In this document: piece by piece, positions 1 through 6,811 of the stretch
Layout of the letters: each line of letters opens with the position of its first letter
Position numbering within the stretch: the first letter of the stretch is position 1
Assembly (NCBI GenBank): GCA_959599915.1
Contig: CAUGJE010000023.1
Span: 1 to 21,529, forward strand
Source of the DNA: an uncultured Collinsella sp.
GTDB lineage: Bacteria; Actinomycetota; Coriobacteriia; Coriobacteriales; Coriobacteriaceae
Length of the DNA: 21,529 bases
Direction: 5' to 3'
Made by a program: the position numbers and the translations under genes
The notes under the pieces: generated by a model
What the model was told of the DNA's origin: nothing
The model's database searches: none
Seen by the model: the letters and a program-made list of their open reading frames with translations, nothing else

Positions 1-4
1 ATAC

Positions 5-53
5 AGTAAGCCGATGCGACAAAGGGACAGCCCCTTTGTCGCATCGGCTTACT
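5..53. repeat. Perfect 22-bp inverted repeat (hairpin)
   Basis: Bases 5-26 are exactly complementary to 32-53, with a 5-base loop (27-31). The core GACAAAGGG/CCCTTTGTC sits inside a longer arm that starts AGTAAG. The T run expected of an intrinsic terminator is absent on either side. It looks like an intergenic palindromic repeat unit; whether it recurs in the genome cannot be seen here. Confidence 0.85.
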
Positions 54-83
54 AGAAAAGTAAATACTGTTTCAAGCGAGTAG

Positions 84-192
84 CCTCCCGCCCGTCTCTC
101 ACACATATCGTTCCACGCGCAGTTTCGCAGCGAGCGAAGCGAAGCGAGAATGTTTGAGCATGGAATGATATGTGTGAGAGACGGGCGGGAGG
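84..192. repeat. Long imperfect inverted repeat downstream of dut
   Basis: Arms 84-115 and 161-192 are complementary over 32 bp, the only exception being a G/T (wobble in RNA) at 110/166. The 45-base loop contains short GCGAA/GCGAG iterations (about 127-148). It lies past the dut stop, so in RNA it could act as a 3' barrier or terminator for nrdR-dut, but no U tract follows. A repeat-family role is equally possible. Confidence 0.8.
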
Positions 193-240
193 GATACGAG
201 CGCCCCCGCGAGAATGTTTGAGCACGGGATGATATGTGTG
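144..240. repeat. Two direct copies of a 33-bp unit, 64 bp apart
   Basis: Bases 144-176 and 208-240 match at 31 of 33 positions, differing at 161/225 and 164/228. The unit begins GCGAGAATGTTTGAGCA and ends ATGATATGTGTG. The first copy overlaps the right arm of the inverted repeat, so the second copy could form an alternative, shorter hairpin with the same left arm. The rest of 1-279 shows no coding potential that I can support. Confidence 0.8.
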
Positions 241-279
241 GGCCCTGGGTGAGAGGCCAACCCTACATCTTTAAAATGA

Positions 280-723
280 TTAAGCGACGCCGCTGGATCC
301 GAAGCCTCCGTTGCCTCGGTCGGTTTTGTCTAGTTCTTCTACTTCTATGAGATTGACCGTGGGGACTTCTTGGATGACGAGTTGGGCTATGCGGTCGCCT
401 TTGTTGATTTGGATGTCGTTGGTGGGATCCAGGTTGATGAGGATAACCTTGAGTTCTCCTCGGTAGTGGGCGTCGATGAGGCCCGGCGTATTGACTATAG
501 ACAGGCCCTGCTTGATGGCCAAGCCGCTGCGGGGCTGGACGAAGCCGGCGTAGCCATCGGGCAGGGCGATGGCCAGCCCCGTAGAGACCAGACGGCGTTC
601 GAAGGGCTTCAGGACGCAGTCCTCGTTGGAGCGCAAATCCAAGCCGGCATCAGTGGGATGGGCGTATTTGGGAAGCTCAACGGTGGGATCGAGACGCTTT
701 ATGTTGACGGTAATGTTGGACAT
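280..723 (-). CDS. dut: Deoxyuridine 5'-triphosphate nucleotidohydrolase (dUTPase)
   Basis: Hydrolyses dUTP to dUMP and pyrophosphate, keeping uracil out of DNA and supplying dUMP for thymidylate synthesis. At 147 aa it has the usual trimeric dUTPase length, and all five family motifs are visible in order: AGLDLRS (26-32), PRSGLA (64-69, substrate and metal site), the uracil-binding hairpin around GLIDAHYRGE (81-90), RIAQLVI, and the glycine-rich C-terminal arm RGNGGFGSSG that closes over the active site. The ATG has AAGGTGAT upstream. Only four bases separate it from the nrdR stop, so the two genes are almost certainly cotranscribed, linking a repressor of ribonucleotide reductase genes to a dNTP-pool enzyme. 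Long inverted repeats follow the stop codon. Confidence 0.96.
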   Translation of the reverse strand: MSNITVNIKRLDPTVELPKYAHPTDAGLDLRSNEDCVLKPFERRLVSTGLAIALPDGYAGFVQPRSGLAIKQGLSIVNTPGLIDAHYRGELKVILINLDPTNDIQINKGDRIAQLVIQEVPTVNLIEVEELDKTDRGNGGFGSSGVA

Positions 724-727
724 GGAA

Positions 728-1171
728 TCACCTTAGCTTGTCGAGCTCTTGCAGAAACTCATCGACGTCTTTGAAATCGCGGTAGACCGAGGCAAAGCGG
801 ATGTACGCCACCTTGTCAATCTTGGCCAAGCGCTTGAGCACCATGTCACCCAACTCATGGGACGTGACGGCCGTCAGTGTGCGAGAGCGCAGCTCGACCT
901 CGATGTCGTCGATAATCTCATTGAGCTTCTTAGTGTCGATATCGCGCTTGATGGTGGCGCGCATCAAGCCGACGAGCAGCTTATTGCGATCGAACCGCTG
1001 CTTGGTTCCGTCTGACTTAATGACCTCGATTGGGTCTTCGCATCGCTCGAACGTTGTAAAGCGATAGTTACACGAGCAACATTCGCGACGGCGCTTAATG
1101 GTGTTATTTGACTCCTGCATACGAGAATCAACGACGCGGGTATGTGCCTTGCCGCATTTGGGACAGCGCAT
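728..1171 (-). CDS. nrdR: Transcriptional repressor NrdR
   Basis: A 147-aa zinc-ribbon/ATP-cone repressor of ribonucleotide reductase operons. It starts MRCPKCG and has the second cysteine pair in ECCSCNYRF (C3, C6, C31, C34 as zinc ligands), followed by the family signature RFTTFE. Residues about 49-139 form the ATP-cone, which senses the ATP/dATP balance and sets DNA binding. Length and composition are typical. The Shine-Dalgarno AAGAGGAGG lies 4 bases before the ATG. The start codon is part of a perfect 12-bp hairpin (listed separately), so translation may be controlled. The upstream LysM gene ends 51 bp before it on the same strand with no clear terminator, so transcripts from the LexA-boxed LysM promoter probably read into nrdR-dut. 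In Mycobacterium tuberculosis lexA, a LysM gene (Rv2719c) and nrdR are also neighbours. Confidence 0.97.
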   Translation of the reverse strand: MRCPKCGKAHTRVVDSRMQESNNTIKRRRECCSCNYRFTTFERCEDPIEVIKSDGTKQRFDRNKLLVGLMRATIKRDIDTKKLNEIIDDIEVELRSRTLTAVTSHELGDMVLKRLAKIDKVAYIRFASVYRDFKDVDEFLQELDKLR

Positions 1172-1209
1172 GGTACCTCCTCTTAAACGATAACAAGGGT
1201 ACCATGCGC
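1166..1209 (-). promoter_or_regulatory. Perfect hairpin occluding the nrdR start codon
   Basis: In the minus-strand transcript, bases 1209-1198 (GCGCATGGTACC) pair without mismatch with 1177-1166 (GGTACCATGCGC), leaving a 20-base loop. The downstream arm holds the nrdR ATG (1171-1169) and the last two G of the Shine-Dalgarno; the rest of the Shine-Dalgarno is in the loop. This is directly visible. That it lowers or gates nrdR translation is inference. Confidence 0.6.
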
Positions 1210-1222
1210 AGCGCGATAATGA

Positions 1223-1672
1223 TTACGAACGAGCAGGAACCTTAAGATGCGCACCGGCGGCGAGCGAACCATGCTCCAGATGATTGACGTTACGGATCAT
1301 GTCGGAAGTCTCTTGCGTGGAAAGGCCTTCGATTGGATATTCCTCGGCAAGCGACCAAAGAGAATCGCCAGTCTGAACGCGAATGGTCTCGTATGTAACG
1401 TTGGAAACGGACTCGGCATACGCGGCATGACGAGCGCTAAAGACCGACGTAGCGAGGACAAAGAAGAGCGTAAGCGCAACGGCGACGGCGACAATCGTCG
1501 GAACCTTCAGGGCAACGCGGGCCGGCGCGACTACAGCCTGCTGATTGCGCGCAGGCTGTACGGTCAAAGGCTGAAAGCCGGAGCGGCCACCCTGAACAAC
1601 CGTAAAAGTGGGTTCTGCAGGCGTCTCGAGCTTAAGGGCGAGGTTTCCCTGGACCATATTCGTTGCGTTCAT
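1223..1672 (-). CDS. LysM-domain single-pass membrane protein, probable SOS cell-division inhibitor (YneA/ChiZ/DivS-like role)
   Basis: A 149-aa protein with a cytoplasmic N-terminal stretch (1-56), one transmembrane helix (about 57-80, rich in V, A, L, F) and a C-terminal LysM domain (about 95-146, beginning IRVQTGDSLWSLAEEY), placing a peptidoglycan-binding module outside. It is divergent from lexA and its promoter carries LexA boxes. Divergent SOS genes beside lexA with this same layout include YneA in Bacillus subtilis, DivS in Corynebacterium and ChiZ (Rv2719c) in Mycobacterium, which delay division after DNA damage. A catalytic domain is not apparent. Two adjacent ATGs exist (1675, 1672); AGGAG is 3 bases from the first and 6 from the second, so I chose the second. 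The N-terminal region contains VQGGRS (26-31), also present in the RodZ-like protein in this window. Role assigned by architecture and context. Confidence 0.88.
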   Translation of the reverse strand: MNATNMVQGNLALKLETPAEPTFTVVQGGRSGFQPLTVQPARNQQAVVAPARVALKVPTIVAVAVALTLFFVLATSVFSARHAAYAESVSNVTYETIRVQTGDSLWSLAEEYPIEGLSTQETSDMIRNVNHLEHGSLAAGAHLKVPARS

Positions 1673-1742
1673 CATGTTCTCCTCTCGCGTGTTTTGCTGA
1701 GAACAGTTTTATCAAGCCGCGCGGACAAAAATGTCTAGCGCG

Positions 1743-1756
1743 AGAACGAATGTTCG
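1743..1756. promoter_or_regulatory. LexA box 1 of the lexA/LysM control region
   Basis: AGAACGAATGTTCG fits the Gram-positive LexA operator pattern CGAAC-N4-GTTYG at all but the first base. It lies near the expected transcription start of the leftward LysM promoter. Confidence 0.82.
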
Positions 1757-1762
1757 GTTATT

Positions 1763-1790
1763 ATTATCTTCGAACAGTTGTTCCTGTCAA
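1763..1790 (-). promoter_or_regulatory. Promoter for the LysM gene (probably LysM-nrdR-dut)
   Basis: On the minus strand, TTGACA (1790-1785) is a full -35 match, followed after 16 bp by GATAAT (1768-1763). LexA box 2 fills most of the spacer, so bound LexA would exclude RNA polymerase. The ATG lies about 85 bases downstream of the expected start. No equally convincing rightward promoter for lexA could be picked out in this region. Confidence 0.65.
1771..1784. promoter_or_regulatory. LexA box 2
   Basis: CGAACAGTTGTTCC carries both half-sites (GAAC, GTTC) at the right spacing. It lies between the -35 and -10 of the LysM promoter, 28 bp from each neighbouring box. Confidence 0.88.
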
Positions 1791-1798
1791 GCAAAATT

Positions 1799-1812
1799 CG
1801 AACATTTGTTTG
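1799..1812. promoter_or_regulatory. LexA box 3
   Basis: CGAACATTTGTTTG fits CGAAC-N4-GTTYG. It ends 23 bases before the lexA start codon and directly precedes the lexA ribosome-binding site, where it could repress lexA itself. Confidence 0.85.
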
Positions 1813-1835
1813 ACATGGGTAGAGAGGATGCCCTG

Positions 1836-2480
1836 ATGGCTCGCAAAATTACCAAGCGTCAGCAGCAAATTTACGACTTCATCAAGGAATATCAGCAGGA
1901 GAAGGGTTATCCGCCCAGCGTGCGCGAGATGGCTTCTGCCGTGGGCCTTTCCTCCCCCAGCACCGTGCACGCCCATCTCTCTGCCCTGGAGGCGCGCGGG
2001 CTACTCAAGCGCGATGCCACCAAGCCGCGCGCCCTGGAACTCTTTAACGAGGATGGTTCCTCTGTCTCAATTTCCAAATCTGACGAGCCCACCGCACCTC
2101 GCGGAACGGTCTCGCTACCGCTCGTTGGTCGCGTCGCGGCTGGGATTCCCATTCTGGCCGAGCAGAATATCGAAGACACGTTTACTATCCCGACCGAAAT
2201 CGCCACTGATCAGGGTTCCTTTATCCTTGAGGTGCATGGGAGCTCAATGATCAATGTCGGCATCTTCAATGGCGATTACATCATCGTCCGTGAACAAAAG
2301 AGTGCCATGAACGGCGAAATTGTCGTGGCCATGATTGATGGTTCGGCGACCGTCAAGACGTTCTACAAGGAGCAGGGGCGTGTGCGCTTGCAGCCCGAGA
2401 ACGACACCATGGAACCTATCTATGCAACGAATCCCGTTATCCTGGGCAAAGTCGTCGGCTTGATGCGCCGGTTCTCGTAA
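1836..2480 (+). CDS. lexA: SOS response repressor LexA (autocleaving serine protease)
   Basis: A 214-aa repressor of the SOS regulon that cleaves itself when RecA filaments form on single-stranded DNA. The N-terminal winged-helix domain (1-69; SVREMASAVGLSSPSTVHAH is the helix-turn-helix region) is followed by a linker and the peptidase S24 domain. The cleavage bond is Ala102-Gly103 in VAAGIPI. The catalytic dyad is Ser137 (in GSSM) and Lys174 (in ATVKTF), 37 residues apart as in E. coli (Ser119/Lys156). The frame is open further upstream to 1731, but that extension would run through all three LexA boxes. The ATG at 1836, with AGAGAGGA seven bases upstream and the typical MARKITKRQQQIYDF opening, is the right start. 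It is coupled to the next gene through TAATG. Confidence 0.97.
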   Translation: MARKITKRQQQIYDFIKEYQQEKGYPPSVREMASAVGLSSPSTVHAHLSALEARGLLKRDATKPRALELFNEDGSSVSISKSDEPTAPRGTVSLPLVGRVAAGIPILAEQNIEDTFTIPTEIATDQGSFILEVHGSSMINVGIFNGDYIIVREQKSAMNGEIVVAMIDGSATVKTFYKEQGRVRLQPENDTMEPIYATNPVILGKVVGLMRRFS

Positions 2481-3184
2481 TGCAAAAACGCATAACCATC
2501 TTTGATACCGTCCGCGGGTTTACGATGATTTCTATGGCAGGTTTTCACGCTTGCTATGATCTCGCCTACCTGTACGGCTGGGATATGCCTTGGTTTACCC
2601 AGACTGTCTTTCAAGACGTCTGGCGCGCCAGCATCAGCTGGGTATTTTTGTTTATCGCGGGTTGGATGTGCACTCTTTCGCGCAACAATATCAAACGTGC
2701 CGCCAAATACGCCTTAGCAGCACTCGTTGTCTGGTTGGCAACAACACTTGTCTCATTCGACGATTCGGTTAATTTTGGCATCATCTACTGCATGGCCGCA
2801 TGCACCGGCATCGTGGCGTTGACCGATCCCGTCCTTAAGAAGATAACGGCGAGATGGGGCATGCCCCTATGCCTTGTGTTGTTCGCCCTCACCTGGAGCA
2901 TCCCCAAAACGATCTACCCTGTCCCCTACCTGGCGTGGCTGGGATTTCCGAGCCCTGGGTTTGTCTCAGGTGATTACTACCCCATCATCCCGTTTATCTT
3001 TATGTATCTTGCAGGATACTTCGCCGCACACATAGCGCAGGGAATCGATAAGACCGTCCCCAGCTGGGCCTACGCCAACCCCCTGCCGGTGCTCGCCGGC
3101 CTTGGACGTCACGCACTCCCCTTTTATCTGCTGCATCAGCCCATCATTCTGGGCATTTTGGAGCTCGTCTACTCGGTGCGATAA
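2480..3184 (+). CDS. Multi-pass membrane protein, heparan-alpha-glucosaminide N-acetyltransferase catalytic-domain family (DUF1624-like)
   Basis: A 234-aa protein with about seven hydrophobic helices. Features typical of the bacterial DUF1624/HGSNAT_cat family are visible: an N-terminal FDTVRGFTMISMAGFHACYDL segment with a helix histidine (H23) and D27, FGIIYCMA (99-106), DYYPIIPF (165-172) and a C-terminal LLHQP (217-221). The family resembles membrane acyltransferases that move an acetyl group across the membrane to a sugar. The bacterial substrate is generally unknown and none is suggested by the context. The start ATG overlaps the lexA stop by one base and has no strong ribosome-binding site of its own, so translation probably depends on lexA and its level may rise during SOS. 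The 3' end overlaps the convergent hflX by 16 bp. Family call from motifs; function uncertain. Confidence 0.85.
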   Translation: MQKRITIFDTVRGFTMISMAGFHACYDLAYLYGWDMPWFTQTVFQDVWRASISWVFLFIAGWMCTLSRNNIKRAAKYALAALVVWLATTLVSFDDSVNFGIIYCMAACTGIVALTDPVLKKITARWGMPLCLVLFALTWSIPKTIYPVPYLAWLGFPSPGFVSGDYYPIIPFIFMYLAGYFAAHIAQGIDKTVPSWAYANPLPVLAGLGRHALPFYLLHQPIILGILELVYSVR

Positions 3185-4458
3185 CGCTCGAGCCGCGGTG
3201 CAATACGAGCCGGCAGTTTCGCCACAATGCGAACACCGTCCTCGAGATATTCCTCATGCAGAAGGGTTCCCTGCTCATGCACCAGCGTGATGAGAGCGCC
3301 CTCGCGATACGGAATATCAGCGGAAAGCAACACATCGGTGGCAGCTGCCTCGCGAGCAATGCGATCAACGAGATCGTCGAGCCCCTCGCCCGTTTGGGCC
3401 GAGAACAGAACGGCTTCCGGATAGCGACGACGGAAACTCAATCGATCAACGCTATCGAGAAGATCGATTTTATTGAATACGGTCAGCGTTAAACGCTCTC
3501 CGGCGCCGATCTCATCAAGCACGCGGTCGACAGCCTCCAGCTGCCGCTCATAGTCCTCGTCAGACGCATCTACGACTTTGAGAATTAGATCGGCACCCAA
3601 AACCTCGGACAGCGTCGATTTAAAGGCATCGACCAGACCATGGGGCAGCTTTTGAATAAAGCCGACGGTATCGGTAATCGTCATGCCGCGACCGCCGGGC
3701 AGGCGACACGAACGCGTCGTCGGGTCGAGCGTAGCAAACAGCTTGTCCTGCGAAAGTACCGTAGAGCCGGTCAGACGATTGAGCAACGTCGATTTACCGG
3801 CATTGGTATAACCGGCTAACGCGACGCGAAACGCCGGTGACTCAATGCGGTTCTTGGATTGAACATCGCGACGCTGTTCAACCTGCTTGAGCTCACGACG
3901 AAGCGCAGCGATCTTATTACGAATGAGGCGACGGTCGACCTCGAGCTGACTTTCGCCCTGACCAAAACGTGAGCCGATGCCGCCGCGCGTCTGCTCCTTG
4001 GCGAGATGGCTCCACATGCCACGCAGGCGAGGCAACAAATATTGAAGCTGTGCCAGCTGTACCTGCAGGCGTCCCTCACGCGTCTGAGCATGCAGGCCAA
4101 AGATATCTAGGATCAGTGCTGTACGATCGATAATCTTTACCGGCTCGCCCACGGCTTTCTCCAAATAGGATTGCTGCGAGGGGGTCAAGTCGTCGTCAAA
4201 AATAACGACATCGGCATCCATGCGATGCACCAGGCCGCACAGCTCTTCAACCTTACCGGAACCGATAAACGATTTAGGATACGGCTTTACCAAACGCTGC
4301 GACAAGCGTGCCACGCACTGGGCACCAGCTGTGTGGGCAAGACGCTCCAGCTCACCAAGCGAGCGATCGAGCGGCCATGCATTGTCGCACCACTCAACAC
4401 CAACTAAAATGGCACGCTCGGGCTCGGGTGCCGTGGGAACAAGGGGGAAACGGGCCAT
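3169..4458 (-). CDS. hflX: GTPase HflX (ribosome-splitting/rescue factor)
   Basis: A 429-aa GTPase that binds the 50S subunit and, in studied bacteria, splits stalled or stressed 70S ribosomes. The N-terminal HflX domain includes VVIFDDDLTPSQQSYLE (84-100) and FGLHAQTREGRLQVQLAQL. A coiled linker (about 170-200) contains the family sequence RGGIGSRFGQGESQLE. The G domain shows G1 GYTNAGKS (216-223), G2 FATLDPTTR (241-249), G3 DTVGF (263-267), G4 NKID (329-332) and G5 SAQ (353-355). A C-terminal domain follows. Start and the upstream miaA stop share one base (TAATG), with GAGG seven bases before the ATG, so it is the last gene of the rny operon. Its last 16 bases overlap the convergent membrane protein gene and no terminator hairpin was found. 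Confidence 0.96.
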   Translation of the reverse strand: MARFPLVPTAPEPERAILVGVEWCDNAWPLDRSLGELERLAHTAGAQCVARLSQRLVKPYPKSFIGSGKVEELCGLVHRMDADVVIFDDDLTPSQQSYLEKAVGEPVKIIDRTALILDIFGLHAQTREGRLQVQLAQLQYLLPRLRGMWSHLAKEQTRGGIGSRFGQGESQLEVDRRLIRNKIAALRRELKQVEQRRDVQSKNRIESPAFRVALAGYTNAGKSTLLNRLTGSTVLSQDKLFATLDPTTRSCRLPGGRGMTITDTVGFIQKLPHGLVDAFKSTLSEVLGADLILKVVDASDEDYERQLEAVDRVLDEIGAGERLTLTVFNKIDLLDSVDRLSFRRRYPEAVLFSAQTGEGLDDLVDRIAREAAATDVLLSADIPYREGALITLVHEQGTLLHEEYLEDGVRIVAKLPARIAPRLERYRTE

Positions 4459-5396
4459 TAGGCAGCCTCAATACGATGCAGGATATCCTCAACGACCTCA
4501 TCGATCGTACATTCATCCATATCAAACCACGCGATACGGTCATCACGCTTAAACCACGAAAGCTGACGCTTGGCATAACGACGCGAACGCATCTTAATGA
4601 GTTCGCGAGCCTCATCCATGCTCATCACGCCATTGAAAGCATCGATGATCTCTTTATAGCCAATTGCCTGCATCGACGTCAGGGCATCACCCAGCCCCTG
4701 GCCCATAAGACCGCGGACCTCATCGACAAGACCCTGCTCAAACATCAGATCGACGCGCAGGTTAATGCGCTCGTAGAGCACCTCGCGATTACGCGTCAGA
4801 CCAAACCATAGGGCATGATAATGCTCGTGCGGAACACTAAACTGCGACTTTTGCTGCGCATAGGAGACGCCATCATCATGCATCTCAAGCGCGCGAATCA
4901 CACGCCGCACGTTATGGGGATGAATAACAGCAGCCGATTCTGGATCGCGCTCGGCAAGCAGGGCATGCAGCTCTTCCTCGCCAATACGCTCGAAAAGCTC
5001 CTGATAGCCCGCACGGCGATCGTCCTCAAGTTCACCCGAGGGAAAGTCCATCTCATCGAGGGCAGCCTTGAGATACAGCCCCGTACCTCCGCAAAAAACC
5101 GGCAGGCAACCCGAACCAAGGAGACGTTCAACATGCGCGCGAGCGTCAGCCTGATAAAGCGCAGCAGAATATGCCACACCCGGCTCTACAATGTCGACGA
5201 GACGCAGCGGCACCGTGCACTCATCGGGCGCCATCTTTGCGGTACCGATGTCCATGCCGCGATAGATTTGCATCGCATCGCACGACAGCACTTCGGACGA
5301 AAGACGAGCTGCCAAACGGTCGGCAACATCACTCTTACCAACCGCCGTCGGACCGACGATCGCAACGGCGGAAAGACCTGCCCCAGGAGAAGCCAT
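4458..5396 (-). CDS. miaA: tRNA dimethylallyltransferase
   Basis: Transfers a dimethylallyl group to N6 of A37 in tRNAs that read UNN codons, giving i6A, the substrate of MiaB. At 312 aa it has normal length. The P-loop GPTAVGKS is at 15-22. The family block DAMQIYRGMDIGTAK (40-54) carries the general base aspartate and tRNA-contact residues, and CGGTGLYLKA (102-111) is conserved in MiaA. The C-terminal RRYAKRQLSWFKRD segment is also typical. It overlaps the stop of miaB and the start of hflX by one base each (TAATG both times), so the three genes are translationally coupled, and MiaA and MiaB act in succession on the same nucleotide. There is no strong ribosome-binding site before the ATG. 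Confidence 0.97.
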   Translation of the reverse strand: MASPGAGLSAVAIVGPTAVGKSDVADRLAARLSSEVLSCDAMQIYRGMDIGTAKMAPDECTVPLRLVDIVEPGVAYSAALYQADARAHVERLLGSGCLPVFCGGTGLYLKAALDEMDFPSGELEDDRRAGYQELFERIGEEELHALLAERDPESAAVIHPHNVRRVIRALEMHDDGVSYAQQKSQFSVPHEHYHALWFGLTRNREVLYERINLRVDLMFEQGLVDEVRGLMGQGLGDALTSMQAIGYKEIIDAFNGVMSMDEARELIKMRSRRYAKRQLSWFKRDDRIAWFDMDECTIDEVVEDILHRIEAA

Positions 5397-6772
5397 TAGC
5401 GCGGCTCGCCCACAACGGAGCCGGACAAATACCAGGTCTTGGCAACGTCAACGTCAACATCAACGATCTTGCCAACAAGCTGATCGATGCTGTAACCCTC
5501 GGGGATAGGAGCATGCACGGTCTGATTCTTGGGACTCTTGCCCAGCAGGACCGCGTCGTTCTTTTTACTCGTTCCCTCAATGAGCGCCGGAACCACAGTA
5601 TGAAGCTCGCCCTGGTTATACTCGTGTGCCGTGGTCTCGATAACCTTAACCAGGCGGTTGAAACGCTCAAGAATAACCTCATGCGGCGTAGGATCGTCAA
5701 TTTCGGCGGCCGGAGTACCGGCGCGCTTGGAATAGATGAAGGTATAGGCCTGAGCATAGCGGACCGTCTCGGCAAGTGAGAGCGTCTGCTCAAAGTCTTC
5801 TTCAGTCTCGCCCGGGAAGCCAACGATAATGTCGGTCGAGAGCGCGATATCGGGCATGCGGCTGCGAATGCGATCGACCAGGCCCAGATAGTCCTCGCGT
5901 GTATAACGACGATTCATCTCTTTGAGGATCCGCGTCGAACCTGACTGGACGGCCAGGTGCAGTTGCGGCATAACGGCAGATGTCTCGGCCATGGCGTCGA
6001 TGGTCTCGGGCAGCAGATCCTTGGGATGCGAAGACGTAAAGAAGATACGCTCCACGCCCGTATCGCCCACGGCACGCAGCAGATCGGCAAAACGCGGCTT
6101 GCCAAACAGATCGCGACCATATGAATTAACGTTTTGGCCCAACAGCGTAATCTCACGCACGCCCTGGCGCACCAAACCGGTCACCTCGTCGACAATCTCC
6201 TCGAAGGGGCGGCTCTTTTCGCGACCGCGCACGTACGGCACGATGCAATAGGTGCAAAAATTATTGCAGCCCGTCATGATGGGCACCCAAGCGTGATACT
6301 GGGTCTCGCGATGCCACGGCATGCTCATGGCGTCCGTATCCTCATGCTCATTGGTGCGGATATGACGCTTGCCATCAAGGAACGCCTCGGCAATGAGCTC
6401 GGCCACATGCGCGATGGAATGCGTGCCAAAGATGACATTGACGTTATCGACGTTGGTGAGCAGGCCCTCGCCATCGCGCTGCGCGATGCAGCCACCAACG
6501 GCAACCACGCGCTTGCCAGAAGGCGAAGGCGGCAGGCTTTTGCAGGAATTGCACTGACCGTACAGGCGAGTATCGGCGGCCTCGCGCACGCAGCACGTCA
6601 TGAAGACAACGATATCGGCATGCGCGGGATCGAGCGCCATGAGGCAGCCATACGAATCAAGCAGACCGCTCACGCGCTCGGAATCGTGCTGATTCATCTG
6701 GCAGCCAAAGGTGCGGATAAAGTAGGTTTTACCGGCAAGAATATCGCGTACGGAACGCTGGTCCATGTGCAT
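5396..6772 (-). CDS. miaB: tRNA-2-methylthio-N6-dimethylallyladenosine synthase (radical SAM methylthiotransferase)
   Basis: Adds the methylthio group at C2 of i6A37 to give ms2i6A. In numbering from the upstream TTG at 6799, the N-terminal auxiliary 4Fe-4S cluster cysteines are C33 (FGCQMNQHDS), C69 (MTCCVREAA) and C104 (GGCIAQRDG). The radical SAM motif is C178-x3-C182-x2-C185 (GCNNFCTYC). A TRAM domain forms the C-terminus. The TTG at 6799 lacks a Shine-Dalgarno. ATGs at 6772 and 6766 follow TTAGGA; I list 6772 (458 aa), but 6766 has better spacing. It overlaps miaA by one base. The usual asparagine of the NTC motif is methionine here, which is tolerable. The second methylthiotransferase in the window, RimO, differs in its cysteine contexts. 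Confidence 0.96.
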   Translation of the reverse strand: MHMDQRSVRDILAGKTYFIRTFGCQMNQHDSERVSGLLDSYGCLMALDPAHADIVVFMTCCVREAADTRLYGQCNSCKSLPPSPSGKRVVAVGGCIAQRDGEGLLTNVDNVNVIFGTHSIAHVAELIAEAFLDGKRHIRTNEHEDTDAMSMPWHRETQYHAWVPIMTGCNNFCTYCIVPYVRGREKSRPFEEIVDEVTGLVRQGVREITLLGQNVNSYGRDLFGKPRFADLLRAVGDTGVERIFFTSSHPKDLLPETIDAMAETSAVMPQLHLAVQSGSTRILKEMNRRYTREDYLGLVDRIRSRMPDIALSTDIIVGFPGETEEDFEQTLSLAETVRYAQAYTFIYSKRAGTPAAEIDDPTPHEVILERFNRLVKVIETTAHEYNQGELHTVVPALIEGTSKKNDAVLLGKSPKNQTVHAPIPEGYSIDQLVGKIVDVDVDVAKTWYLSGSVVGEPR

Positions 6773-6811
6773 AAGTCCTAACGATGGGGAGCGAAACAAA
6801 GCAAGCAGAAG

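Noticed and set aside
5..53. CRISPR repeat or intrinsic terminator
   Set aside because: There is a single palindrome with no spacer-repeat array, and no T run follows either arm.
1699..1712. Possible fourth LexA box (GAGAACAGTTTTAT)
   Set aside because: Only one half-site (GAAC) is good; the second half is lost and it is out of the 28-bp register.
1731..1835. N-terminal extension of LexA by 35 codons
   Set aside because: It would translate through all three LexA boxes. The ATG at 1836 has a proper ribosome-binding site and the family start.
6773..6799. TTG start for miaB
   Set aside because: There is no Shine-Dalgarno before it. ATGs at 6772 and 6766 lie just beyond an AGGA and keep the whole MiaB domain.
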